A stretch of 64,000 nucleotides of DNA from Collinsella sp. (GTDB lineage Bacteria > Actinomycetota > Coriobacteriia > Coriobacteriales > Coriobacteriaceae), in NCBI GenBank assembly GCA_019414025.1, contig DXMU01000036.1, positions 1-64,000 of the forward strand. The letters run 5' to 3'. The notes beneath the pieces are model-generated. The model was not told the DNA's origin. It saw nothing but the letters and a program-made list of their open reading frames with translations, and made no database searches. Shown here piece after piece: positions 8,810 through 17,195 of the stretch (its first letter is position 1; every line of letters starts with the position of its first letter). The position numbers and the translations under genes were made by a program.

Positions 8810-9723
8810 CGTTTCTGTTTGCCGGCCAGGGTGCCCAACACCCCGCGATGGGCGTCGACCTGATCGAGGCATCGCCGGCGGCCGCCGAGGTGTTCGCCAT
8901 TGCCGACGAGGTGCGCCCGGGGACGAGCGAGCAGTGCCGGAGCGCCTCCAAGGAGGAGCTCTCGCAGACCGAGAACACGCAGCCGTGCGTGTTCGTTCAC
9001 GACCTGGCAGCGGCTATCGCCCTGCGTGAGCGCGGCGTGGTGCCTGCCGCCTGTGCGGGATTCTCGCTGGGCGAGGTCGCCGCACTCACCTTTGCGGGGG
9101 TATTCGATACGCGAGCGGGCTTTGAGCTCGTGTGCGAGCGCGCGGCGCTGATGGCCGCGGCTGCCGAGCGCCATCCGGGCGGCATGCGCGCCGTCATCAA
9201 GCTCGATGCGGTGCAAGTCGAGGGCCTGGCAAAACAGGCCGGCGAGGACTGCTGGCCAGTCAACTACAACAGCCCGCAGCAGACGGTTGTTGCCGGGGCG
9301 TCCGAGGCGCTGCAGGAGCTCGACGTCCTAGTAAAAGAGGCCGGCGGCCGCGCTATGAAAGTCGCGGTGTCGGGTGCATTTCATAGCCCCTATATGGCCG
9401 AGGCGACTGAGGGGCTGGCGACGTATATCCAAGACGGCCACGCTCCGTCTTCGCTGCTAATTCCGGTCATGGCAAACATGACGGCGGCACCCTATCCGGC
9501 CGACCCGCAGACGGCATCGGAGGTGTTGGCCAATCAGGTGAGTCATGCCGTGCGCTGGGTCGACACACTGCATACTCTGCAGGATCAGGGCATCGACACG
9601 TTTATTGAGGTCGGCCCTGGCAAAACGCTGTCGGGCCTGGTCAAGCGTACGCTGAGCGACGTTCGCATGTATTCGTGCGAAACGGCCGAGCAGGTCGCAG
9701 CTATTGCCGACGAGCTCGCATAG
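8797..9723 (+). CDS. fabD: Malonyl-CoA:ACP transacylase
   Basis: FabD (308 aa) loads malonyl groups from CoA onto ACP. The N-terminal FLFAGQGAQ oxyanion motif and the nucleophile elbow GFSLGEVAAL (Ser90) are present, with the partner His in GAFHSPYM and the late VGPGKTLSGL motif. Phe precedes the catalytic Ser where many homologues have His (GHSLG); other residues are tolerated there in known FabD proteins, so I expect activity. It overlaps the end of fabK by 13 nt. Confidence 0.95.
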   Translation: MGSVAFLFAGQGAQHPAMGVDLIEASPAAAEVFAIADEVRPGTSEQCRSASKEELSQTENTQPCVFVHDLAAAIALRERGVVPAACAGFSLGEVAALTFAGVFDTRAGFELVCERAALMAAAAERHPGGMRAVIKLDAVQVEGLAKQAGEDCWPVNYNSPQQTVVAGASEALQELDVLVKEAGGRAMKVAVSGAFHSPYMAEATEGLATYIQDGHAPSSLLIPVMANMTAAPYPADPQTASEVLANQVSHAVRWVDTLHTLQDQGIDTFIEVGPGKTLSGLVKRTLSDVRMYSCETAEQVAAIADELA

Positions 9724-9753
9724 TCCACAGGGCTGTAACCCGAAAGGAATGAC

Positions 9754-10527
9754 ATGGGCAACTTGAACAACGGCGCGCTCGAGCGCAACGACTCACGTCG
9801 CGTGGCACTGGTCACGGGCGGTTCGCGAGGCATTGGCCGCGCCTGTGCAACCGGTTTGGCGGAGGACGGCTTTGATATCGCCGTCATCTATGCCGGCAGC
9901 GTCGATGCGGCGCGCAAGACATGCGAAGCCTGCGAGGCGGTTGGCGCCACGGCGCGCGCATATCAATGCGACGTGGCCGACCCCGCTGCCGTCAATGCCT
10001 GCATCGAGGTCGTGCTCAATGACTTTGGTTCGATTTGGGCGCTCGTCAACAACGCCGGCATCACGCGCGACGGCCTGCTCATGCGTATGGGCGACGATGC
10101 CTTCGACCGCGTGCTCGATGTCAATCTCAAGGGCACGTTCAATACGACGCGCGCGCTCACTAAGACCTTTATGCGCCAGCGCGGCGGTTGCGTCATCAAC
10201 ACGAGCTCGGTCGTGGGCCTGATGGGCAATGCCGGACAGGCCAACTACGCTGCCTCCAAGGCGGGCGTGATCGGCTTGACCAAGGCGGTAGCGCGCGAGC
10301 TTGCGCCCCGCGGCGTACGAGTGAACGCAGTCGCCCCCGGGTTTGTCGAGACGGATATGACGGCAAAGCTCTCGGAGAAGGTGCGTGCGGCGTGCGAGGA
10401 GCAGATTCCCCTGAGGCGCATGGCGCGCCCCGAGGAAGTGGCCGGCGTGGTGCGCTTTTTGGCGAGCGATGCGGCTGCCTACATTACGGGCGAGGTCGTA
10501 CGCGTCGACGGCGGAATGGCGATGTAG
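9754..10527 (+). CDS. fabG: 3-oxoacyl-ACP reductase
   Basis: This short-chain dehydrogenase (257 aa) reduces 3-ketoacyl-ACP with NADPH. It shows the cofactor motif TGGSRGIGRA (from residue 21), NNAGIT, the catalytic Ser-Tyr-Lys set (INTSSVVG with YAASKAG), and the C-terminal ITGEVVRVDGGMAM typical of FabG. AAAGGAA precedes ATG 9754. The operon position after fabD and before fabF supports FabG rather than another short-chain dehydrogenase. The 12-residue N-terminal extension before RRVALVTGG is longer than in E. coli. Confidence 0.95.
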   Translation: MGNLNNGALERNDSRRVALVTGGSRGIGRACATGLAEDGFDIAVIYAGSVDAARKTCEACEAVGATARAYQCDVADPAAVNACIEVVLNDFGSIWALVNNAGITRDGLLMRMGDDAFDRVLDVNLKGTFNTTRALTKTFMRQRGGCVINTSSVVGLMGNAGQANYAASKAGVIGLTKAVARELAPRGVRVNAVAPGFVETDMTAKLSEKVRAACEEQIPLRRMARPEEVAGVVRFLASDAAAYITGEVVRVDGGMAM

Positions 10528-10566
10528 AAACCAGGGCCGAAGAACGGCTTGGATGAGGAGACCATG

Positions 10567-11814
10567 ATGGAACAGAGAGTTGCAATCACCGGTATCGGTG
10601 CCGTGTCGCCGCTCGGCAACACCGCGCTTGCCACCTGGGCGGCCATGTGTGCCGGAACGTGTGGCATCGGTCCGATCACGCACTTCGATACCGATGCATT
10701 TGCCGTCAAGGTGGCAGCCGAGGTCAAGGGCTTTTACGGCAACGAGTACTTTGGCAAGCGTGACGCCAAGCATCTGGACCCCTGCGTTCAGTTTGCGATG
10801 GCGGCTTCGGACGAGGCAATGCACGATGCGGGCTTTGATGTCGAAGGCGCCATCGATCGCGAGCGCCTGGGCGTCTACGTGGGCTCGGGCGTGGGCGGCA
10901 TGACGACGCTCGTCGATAACGTCCATACGATTGCCGACCGTGGGCCCCGCCGCGCATCGCCCTATATGATCGCGATGATGATCCCCAACATGACATCGGG
11001 CAATATCGCGATCCGCCACAAGGCAAAGGGCCCGACCCTGCCCGTGGTGACCGCGTGCGCAACCTCGGCCCATGCGGTGGGCGAGGCGTTCCGCGCCATC
11101 AAGCATGGCTATGCCGACGCGATCCTCGCGGGCGGCGCCGAGGCGGCCATTATCCCCGATGCCGTTGCGGGCTTTACGTCCTGCCGTGCATTGACCACCA
11201 ACCCCGATCCCGCGACGGCTTGCCGCCCGTTCGATGCAGACCGCGACGGCTTTGTGATGGGCGAGGGCGCCTGCGTGCTGGTACTCGAGAGCATGGAACA
11301 TGCGCAGGCGCGCGGTGCGCACATTTACGCCGAGGTTGTGGGCTACGGCAACACCGATGACGCCTACCACATCACGAGTCCCGACCCGGACGCGGCAGGT
11401 ATCGCCCGCGCGATATCGCTGGCGGTGACCGAGGGCGACGTCAAGCCTTCCGAGGGCCTCTATATCAATGCCCACGGCACATCGACCAAGCTCAACGATT
11501 CGTCCGAGACGGCGGGCATTAAGCGTGCGCTCGGCGAGGACGCGGCGCGTGCCGCGCACGTCTCGTCGACTAAGTCGATGACCGGCCACATGATCGGTGC
11601 TACGGGTGCCATCGAGGTCATGGCCTGCGCCATGGCGCTCGAGCAGGGCGTGGTACCCCCGACCATTAACTATCGCACGCCCGATCCCGCCTGCGATCTT
11701 GACTACACGCCCAATCGCGCGGTTCGCGCCGACCTTACCTGGGCGCTTTCGACCAACCTGGGCTTTGGCGGGCACAATGCCGCCATCGCGCTGCGTAGAT
11801 ATACGAGGAGCTAG
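10567..11814 (+). CDS. fabF: Beta-ketoacyl-ACP synthase II
   Basis: FabF (415 aa) condenses acyl-ACP with malonyl-ACP in elongation cycles. The Cys-His-His triad is visible: Cys in VTACATSAHA, His in AHGTSTKLND and His in TGHMIGATGAIE, with the C-terminal NLGFGGHNA glycine loop. GAGGAG at 10555-10560 is best spaced for ATG 10567; the frame is also open from a TTG at 10549. Only one elongating synthase is seen here, so any FabB-like activity must come from this enzyme or another locus. Confidence 0.94.
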   Translation: MEQRVAITGIGAVSPLGNTALATWAAMCAGTCGIGPITHFDTDAFAVKVAAEVKGFYGNEYFGKRDAKHLDPCVQFAMAASDEAMHDAGFDVEGAIDRERLGVYVGSGVGGMTTLVDNVHTIADRGPRRASPYMIAMMIPNMTSGNIAIRHKAKGPTLPVVTACATSAHAVGEAFRAIKHGYADAILAGGAEAAIIPDAVAGFTSCRALTTNPDPATACRPFDADRDGFVMGEGACVLVLESMEHAQARGAHIYAEVVGYGNTDDAYHITSPDPDAAGIARAISLAVTEGDVKPSEGLYINAHGTSTKLNDSSETAGIKRALGEDAARAAHVSSTKSMTGHMIGATGAIEVMACAMALEQGVVPPTINYRTPDPACDLDYTPNRAVRADLTWALSTNLGFGGHNAAIALRRYTRS

Positions 11815-11817
11815 AGC

Positions 11818-12294
11818 ATGGATTCCAAAAGACTTGCCGAGATAGCCGATGTTATGGAGGACCGCGGCCTCACGCGCGTACGCGTTGAGGAGCCCGATGG
11901 CACCGCGGTCGAACTCGAGCGCGCGAGCGCCGCGCAGCCGGTTGCCGTGCCCATGCCTATGCCGGGTGCCGTGACTGCTCCGGCGGTGGCTCCTGTCGCC
12001 ATGCCTGCCGCCGCACCGGAGCCCGCCGCGCAGGCGCCTGCCGCCGCACCGGAGCCCAAGGGCACCGAGGTGACCGCTCCCATGGTCGGCGTTTTCTATG
12101 CTGCCCCGGCGCCGGGCGACGAGCCGTTTGTGCACGTGGGCTCCAAGGTCAAGGCCGGTGAGACCCTCTGCATCATCGAGGCCATGAAGGTTCTCAACGA
12201 GGTGACGGCAGAGGCGGATGGCGAGGTGCTCGAGATCTGCGTGGCCGACGGCGACCTCGTGGAGTTTGGCAGCTGCCTCATGAGGATTGGATAG
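11818..12294 (+). CDS. accB: Biotin carboxyl carrier protein of acetyl-CoA carboxylase
   Basis: AccB (158 aa) has an N-terminal region with the FabF-proximal start MDSKRLAEIADVME, a flexible Ala/Pro-rich linker (about residues 40-80), and a C-terminal biotinyl domain with the modified lysine in IIEAMKVLNEV. It carries carboxybiotin between AccC and AccDA. It begins three bases after fabF and the next gene follows directly. The divergent birA encodes the ligase that would biotinylate it. Confidence 0.95.
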   Translation: MDSKRLAEIADVMEDRGLTRVRVEEPDGTAVELERASAAQPVAVPMPMPGAVTAPAVAPVAMPAAAPEPAAQAPAAAPEPKGTEVTAPMVGVFYAAPAPGDEPFVHVGSKVKAGETLCIIEAMKVLNEVTAEADGEVLEICVADGDLVEFGSCLMRIG

Positions 12295-12303
12295 GTGATA
12301 TCC

Positions 12304-12726
12304 ATGAACAAAGAAGAGCTCAAGAAGCTGTTGCCGCATCGCGAACCGATGCTTTTGCTCGACGAAGCCGAGCTGGTGGGCGACGAGGCCCACGGCAAGA
12401 TCACGATTACGGGTGACGAGTACTTTTTGCAGGGGCATTTTCCGGGAAACCCGGTCGTCCCCGGCGTGATTCAGTGCGAGATGCTCGCCCAGAACTGCTG
12501 CGTGCTGCTGATGGGCGATGAGGAGGCGCGCGGCGCGACGCCGTTCTACACGAGTCTGGACAAGGTTCGCTTTAAGCGTCCGGTGCGCCCGGGCGACACG
12601 GTGGATCTGGTGTGCTCCATCACGCGTGCGCGCGGGCCGTTCCGCTTTGCGACGGGTACCGCGAGCGTCAACGGTGAGGTTTGCTGCCGCGCCGATATGT
12701 CTTTTGCACTCATGCACGAAAGTTAA
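12304..12726 (+). CDS. fabZ: 3-hydroxyacyl-ACP dehydratase
   Basis: FabZ (140 aa from this ATG) removes water from 3-hydroxyacyl-ACP. The hot-dog-fold signature is complete: LLPHREPMLLLDE near the N-terminus and LQGHFPGNPVVPGV with the active-site His, then the partner Glu in IQCEMLAQ. A GTG at 12295, immediately after the accB stop, is in frame and could be used instead; the ATG at 12304 gives the family start. No FabA is present in the operon. Confidence 0.93.
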   Translation: MNKEELKKLLPHREPMLLLDEAELVGDEAHGKITITGDEYFLQGHFPGNPVVPGVIQCEMLAQNCCVLLMGDEEARGATPFYTSLDKVRFKRPVRPGDTVDLVCSITRARGPFRFATGTASVNGEVCCRADMSFALMHES

Positions 12727-12736
12727 GGAAGGCTTC

Positions 12737-14080
12737 ATGTTCGACAAAGTGCTCATCGCCAACCGCGGCGAAGTCGCGGTCCGTGTTATCCGCGCGTGCC
12801 GCGATATGGGCATCAAGACCGTCGCCGTTTATTCCACGGCCGATGCGGACGCGTTGCACGTGCAACTTGCCGACGAGGCGTATTGCATCGGCGGCCCGCG
12901 TCTTGCCGAGAGCTACCTCAATGACGATGCCGTGCTCACCTGTGCCGTAAAGTCGGGAGCTAAGGCAATTCATCCCGGCTATGGCTTTTTCTCCGAGAAG
13001 GCGAGCTTCGCGCGCGACTGCGACAAGTATGGCCTGGCGTTTGTCGGTCCCTCGGCCGAGGTGATCGACAGCATGGGCGACAAGGACGCCGCACGTCGAA
13101 CGGCTGCCGCGGCGGGCGTGCCCATCGTGCCGGGCTGCGATTTGCTCAAAAGCCCCGAGGAGGCAACGGCCGAGGCCGAGCGCATTGGCTGCCCCGTGCT
13201 CATTAAGGCGCGTGCAGGTGGCGGCGGTCGCGGCATTCGCAAGGTCGAGCGCGTGGAAGATGCGGCAAAGGCGTTCATCGAGGCGCGTGCCGAGGGCGAG
13301 GCCGTCTTTGGCGACGGCGAGTGCTACATGGAGAAGTTCGTCGCGCCGGCGCACCACGTTGAGGTGCAGATTATGGCCGATAAGCAGGGCCATGTGTTTT
13401 CGCTCGGCGAGCGCGAGTGCTCGGTACAGCGTCGCAACCAAAAGCTGATCGAGGAGAGCCCTGCGCCGTGCCTCGACGAACGCGACGACATTCGTGCTCG
13501 CATGCACAAGGCAGCGCGTGACTTGGCTCGTGCCGTCGGCTACGAGGGAGCGGGTACCATCGAGTTTTTGTACTCGGATGACGGCAATTTCTACTTTATG
13601 GAAATGAACACGCGCTTGCAGGTGGAGCATCCGGTTACGGAGTTTGTGACCGATACCGACTTGGTCAAGTGGCAGCTGCGCGTGGCGGCCGGCCAGCCTC
13701 TGCCCTTTGAGCGGGAGGACATGCCGGTTCGCAACCACGCCATGGAGTGCCGCATCAATGCCGAAACGCCGGACTTTCTGCCGTCATGTGGAACGGTTAC
13801 CGCGTTGCGTGTGCCGGGTGGTCCGCGCGTACGCTGGGATTCCGCTATGTTTACCGGTGCGAAAGTTCCGCCGTACTACGACTCTATGCTCGGCAAGCTC
13901 ATCGTGTGTGCGCCCACGCGTGACGGCGCCATTCGCAAGATGCGCTCGGCCTTGGGCGAGCTCGTGATTGAGGGCGTGAGCGAAAACAGCGAGCTTCAGC
14001 TCGACGTGCTGGCAAACGACGAGTTCTTGTCGGGCATGTATCACACCGATCTGATGGGGCATCTCTATGCTGATGAATAG
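12737..14080 (+). CDS. accC: Biotin carboxylase subunit of acetyl-CoA carboxylase
   Basis: AccC (447 aa) is the ATP-grasp enzyme that carboxylates biotin on AccB using bicarbonate. It starts MFDKVLIANRGEVAVRVIRA; the ATP-binding glycine loop GGGGRGIRKV and the catalytic MEMNTRLQVEHPVTE motif are intact, as is the C-terminal biotin carboxylase domain. ATG 12737 follows AAGGAAGG. The 3' end overlaps accDA by 14 nt, which would favour balanced synthesis of the two carboxylase halves. Confidence 0.96.
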   Translation: MFDKVLIANRGEVAVRVIRACRDMGIKTVAVYSTADADALHVQLADEAYCIGGPRLAESYLNDDAVLTCAVKSGAKAIHPGYGFFSEKASFARDCDKYGLAFVGPSAEVIDSMGDKDAARRTAAAAGVPIVPGCDLLKSPEEATAEAERIGCPVLIKARAGGGGRGIRKVERVEDAAKAFIEARAEGEAVFGDGECYMEKFVAPAHHVEVQIMADKQGHVFSLGERECSVQRRNQKLIEESPAPCLDERDDIRARMHKAARDLARAVGYEGAGTIEFLYSDDGNFYFMEMNTRLQVEHPVTEFVTDTDLVKWQLRVAAGQPLPFEREDMPVRNHAMECRINAETPDFLPSCGTVTALRVPGGPRVRWDSAMFTGAKVPPYYDSMLGKLIVCAPTRDGAIRKMRSALGELVIEGVSENSELQLDVLANDEFLSGMYHTDLMGHLYADE

Positions 14081-15791
14081 AAAAGCGAAGACGGTCAACG
14101 TCCTCGAGGGGCCGATGACCGAGTCGTGCGCCGAGTTTCCTGCACGCCACGTGTTTATCAAGTGCCCGGAGTGCCGCCGTGTGATCGATGAGGCGCGCCT
14201 GCACGACAACCTCGAGGTCTGCCCTCGTTGCGGCAAGCACTTTCGCGTGAGCGGTCGCGCGCGCATGCGCATGACGGTTGACGAGGGCACGTTTGAGGAA
14301 TGGGATGCTAGTCTGGCGCCGGAGGACTTCCTCTCGTTTCCCGGCTATGCCGACAAGCTCAAGATCGTGAGCGAGCGTTCGGGCGAACGCGATGCCGTTG
14401 TGTGCGGCAGGGGCAAAATCTGCGGCTGCGATACGGCACTCTTCTTTATGGACGCTAACTTTATGATGGGCTCGATGGGCTCCGTGGTGGGCGAGAAGAT
14501 CTGTCGCACATTTGAGCATGCGACCGAGCTGGGATTGCCAGTTGTCGGCTTTACCGTTTCGGGCGGTGCGCGCATGCAAGAGGGCGTGACCTCGCTTATG
14601 CAGATGGCCAAGATTTCTGCGGCGGTTAGGCGCCATAGCGAGGCGGGCGGCCTGTATATTACGGTGCTCACCGATCCCACGACTGGCGGCGTGACCGCGA
14701 GCTTTGCCATGGAGGGCGACATTATCCTGGCCGAGCCCGATGCCCTGACGGCATTTGCCGGCCCGCGCGTGATCGAGCAGAACATGCACAAGCGCCTGCC
14801 CAAGGGATTCCAGCGCTCCGAGTTTTTGCTGGAGCACGGCTTTTGCGATGCCGTTGTACCGCGTGGCGAGATTGCGCTCACGGTAGGCGAGCTGCTGGCG
14901 CTGCACGAAGGGCACGCGCCCGGCCTGGGGGCACCGCATGAGATCGTGCATACGGGTCGTCGCGACAAAAAGCTGGGACACTTGTTTAAGCGCTCGGCCG
15001 CACCAAAAAGCGCGCTCGAAATCGTCAAACAGACTCGCTCGGCGAACCGCGCCACGGCAGGCGAGATGATCTCGTTGGGTCTCGACGGATTCGTAGAGCT
15101 GCACGGCGACCGCTACTTTGGCGACGATGCTGCCGTGGTGGGCGGCATCGGCTGGAAAGACGGGCGACCCGTGACGGTTATCGCCATCGAGCGCGGTACC
15201 ACGACCAAAGAGCGCATGCGTCGCAACTTTGGTATGGCACATCCCGAGGGCTACCGCAAGGCACGTCGCCTGATGCACCAAGCCGAGAAATTTGGTCGGC
15301 CGGTTCTGTGCCTGGTTGATACTTCGGGCGCGTTTTGCGGCATCGGTGCCGAGGAGCGCGGCCAGGGCGAGGCGATTGCCCAGAATCTCATGGAGATGAG
15401 CGGCCTTAAGACGCCGATTGTCTCGGTGGTGACAGGCGAGGGCGGCTCTGGTGGCGCGCTGGCGCTGTCCGTGGCCGACCGCATCCTGATGCTCTCGAGC
15501 TCGGCCTATTCGGTCGTGAGCCCCGAGGCCTGTGCGTCGATCCTGTGGAAGGATACCGAGCGCGCGAATGAGGCCGCTGAGGCGCTTAAGCTCACGGCCC
15601 CCGATCTGTTGGCGCTCGGCATCATCGACGGCATTGTTGACGATAGGGGCCTGTCGCATGAGGAGATCGCCGGTGTCGTCATGTCCTCGGCATTTGATGC
15701 CTTCGATACGCTTGGGCAGCTCGACGACGCGACCCTCACAAACCTCCGCTACGAAAAGTACCGCGCAATCGGTCAGTACCGCACGATGTGA
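14067..15791 (+). CDS. accDA: Fused acetyl-CoA carboxylase carboxyltransferase (AccD-AccA)
   Basis: This 574-aa protein joins both carboxyltransferase halves. Residues about 25-290 are AccD-like: a zinc ribbon (CPEC...CPRC), then the crotonase-fold core with VSGGARMQEG. About 300-574 is AccA-like, with VELHGDRYFGDD, FGMAHPEGYRKA, VDTSGAF and GEGGSGGALAL. There is no stop or frameshift between them. In E. coli the halves are separate genes. It transfers the carboxyl group from biotin to acetyl-CoA to make malonyl-CoA, the committed step. Last gene of the fab/acc operon; its stop overlaps an 8-bp hairpin. Confidence 0.93.
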   Translation: MLMNRKAKTVNVLEGPMTESCAEFPARHVFIKCPECRRVIDEARLHDNLEVCPRCGKHFRVSGRARMRMTVDEGTFEEWDASLAPEDFLSFPGYADKLKIVSERSGERDAVVCGRGKICGCDTALFFMDANFMMGSMGSVVGEKICRTFEHATELGLPVVGFTVSGGARMQEGVTSLMQMAKISAAVRRHSEAGGLYITVLTDPTTGGVTASFAMEGDIILAEPDALTAFAGPRVIEQNMHKRLPKGFQRSEFLLEHGFCDAVVPRGEIALTVGELLALHEGHAPGLGAPHEIVHTGRRDKKLGHLFKRSAAPKSALEIVKQTRSANRATAGEMISLGLDGFVELHGDRYFGDDAAVVGGIGWKDGRPVTVIAIERGTTTKERMRRNFGMAHPEGYRKARRLMHQAEKFGRPVLCLVDTSGAFCGIGAEERGQGEAIAQNLMEMSGLKTPIVSVVTGEGGSGGALALSVADRILMLSSSAYSVVSPEACASILWKDTERANEAAEALKLTAPDLLALGIIDGIVDDRGLSHEEIAGVVMSSAFDAFDTLGQLDDATLTNLRYEKYRAIGQYRTM

Positions 15792-15816
15792 CAAAGGGAC
15801 AGTCCGCATGTCACAT
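15786..15816. repeat. Hairpin element with AAAGGGACAG core
   Basis: ATGTGACA (15786-15793) pairs with TGTCACAT (15809-15816). The loop carries AAGGGACAG, a core also seen near 17053, 48807 and (inverted) 49155. It overlaps the accDA stop and an alternative ATG (15808) of the next gene. Confidence 0.5.
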
Positions 15817-15831
15817 TGGGAAAGGCGTTCC

Positions 15832-17046
15832 ATGTCACAAGTTTCTAACACCTCGTTTACAACGACGGTTTCATCAAACGCCATGGCCGTGGTGGACTAT
15901 CTGTCCAAAAGCATGATGTCGGCGTTGCCGTTTATTGTCTGCGCGGCGCTGTTCCGCACCGTTGCCGTCATTATGGGCGAAGGCATGCTTGGTCTATGGC
16001 CTGCCGATTCCGAAATCTATCGCCTGTTTTACAGCTGGCTGTATAACGCTGGCTATTACTTTTTGCCCATCTATCTTGGTTGGGCCGCTGCCCGCCAGCT
16101 CGGTTGCTCGGAGCAGCTGGGCATGATGCTGGGCGGCGTATTGATTGTGCCCGATCTGCTTAAGCTCGTTGATGCCGCATCGACGACGGGGGCATCGATG
16201 ACTTTCGTGTATGGTCTACTTCCCGCGCCGGTCAACGATTACACGACGACTGTTATTCCGGTTCTCATCTCGGTGCCCGTGCTATGGCAGGTGGAGCGTT
16301 TCTTTAAGCGCACTATCCCTCAGGCTGTGGCGTTTTCTTTTGTACCGTTTGCAACCATGCTTGTCATGGTTCCGGTGTCGCTGTGTGTTACGGCGCCGGC
16401 AGGCAGCTATCTGGGCATGCTGTTGGGACAGCTTATGTTTATGCTTGGCAATTCCGGTGGCATCGTGTCGCTGCTCACGCTCATGGGGCTTGCCGCGGGC
16501 TGGGAGTTTCTTAAGATCGCGGGTGTCAGCAACGTTGTCCTATCGCTCGCCTATGCGCAGTTTATGAGTGTGGGAACGGATTCGTGCATCCTGATCGCCG
16601 CGACGATGGCAACGTTCGCCGTTTGGGGTATGCCCTTTGGCGCGTCGCTCCGCGTTGCGGATAAGGACGAGAAGGCGCTCATGCTGGGCTATTCAATCTC
16701 GGGTATTCTTGGCGGCGTAAGCGAGCCAGCGCTGTACGGATGCGGCTTTAAATATGGCAGGTGTCTGACGTGCATGGCCGTTGGCGGCGCCGTCGGAGGC
16801 CTTGTTGCGGCCGTAGGCCACGTTACGGCTTATACCATCGGTATGACGAATGTTCTTATGGTCATTGGCTTTGCCACGGGCGGCATCTCGAATCTGCTGT
16901 GGTGCTGCGCTGCCGGCGGTGTGGCATTTGCGGTGTCTGCGGCGCTGAGCTACTGCTTTGGCGTGGTGCCGGCGAAGGGGCAGACGACGGGGGACGGAGC
17001 TGATTCACCCGAAACCTCGAAGAGCGTGGCCGAAGCAAGCGCATAA
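15832..17046 (+). CDS. Stand-alone PTS EIIC-domain membrane protein
   Basis: This 404-aa protein is a hydrophobic permease with about ten membrane segments. It looks like the EIIC domain of the glucose/sucrose/beta-glucoside PTS superfamily; GILGGVSEPALYGCGFKYGR near residue 290 fits the conserved G-(I/V)-(T/S)-E-P region of that family. It lacks the EIIB and EIIA domains usually fused to this EIIC, and none are encoded beside it, so it must borrow partners or not act as a PTS permease. ATG 15832 follows GGGAAAGG; an ATG at 15808 inside a hairpin is possible. Substrate unknown. Confidence 0.75.
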   Translation: MSQVSNTSFTTTVSSNAMAVVDYLSKSMMSALPFIVCAALFRTVAVIMGEGMLGLWPADSEIYRLFYSWLYNAGYYFLPIYLGWAAARQLGCSEQLGMMLGGVLIVPDLLKLVDAASTTGASMTFVYGLLPAPVNDYTTTVIPVLISVPVLWQVERFFKRTIPQAVAFSFVPFATMLVMVPVSLCVTAPAGSYLGMLLGQLMFMLGNSGGIVSLLTLMGLAAGWEFLKIAGVSNVVLSLAYAQFMSVGTDSCILIAATMATFAVWGMPFGASLRVADKDEKALMLGYSISGILGGVSEPALYGCGFKYGRCLTCMAVGGAVGGLVAAVGHVTAYTIGMTNVLMVIGFATGGISNLLWCCAAGGVAFAVSAALSYCFGVVPAKGQTTGDGADSPETSKSVAEASA

Positions 17047-17051
17047 ACCCG

Positions 17052-17074
17052 TGCGACAAAGGGCGATTTCTTTG
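17052..17074. repeat. GACAAAG hairpin downstream of the EIIC gene
   Basis: GACAAAG and CTTTGTC face each other around a short loop containing GGCGATT. The GACAAAGGG core resembles the hairpin at 15786, so the orphan EIIC gene has related hairpins at both ends. Confidence 0.4.
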
Positions 17075-17082
17075 TCATGTTC

Positions 17083-17118
17083 CAAGGTCGTGGCCCGTGT
17101 GGGTTGCGGCCTTTTTGT
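17083..17118 (+). terminator. Terminator after the EIIC gene
   Basis: AAGGTCGTGGCC faces GGTTGCGGCC in an imperfect stem, followed by TTTTTG. It separates the EIIC gene from the CDF transporter. Confidence 0.55.
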
Positions 17119-17143
17119 ATCTGTGGGGCAAAGTGGCTACACT
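17115..17143 (+). promoter_or_regulatory. Putative promoter of the CDF transporter gene
   Basis: TTGTAT (17115-17120) and TACACT (17138-17143) are separated by 17 bases, 52 bases before the start codon. The -35 element overlaps the T-run of the preceding terminator. Confidence 0.45.
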
Positions 17144-17195
17144 ACAATCCGTTTGAGCAATAGATATATAGGTAGTACCGTGGGGGCGGATATAG

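Noticed and set aside
8797..9723. FabD inactivated because the elbow reads GFSLG instead of GHSLG
   Set aside because: The residue before the catalytic Ser varies in known FabD proteins; Ser90 and the partner His are intact.
9793..12816. 1007-codon open frame on the minus strand across the fab genes
   Set aside because: It mirrors highly biased genes whose motifs are unmistakable on the plus strand; the His/Arg-rich translation has no recognisable domain.
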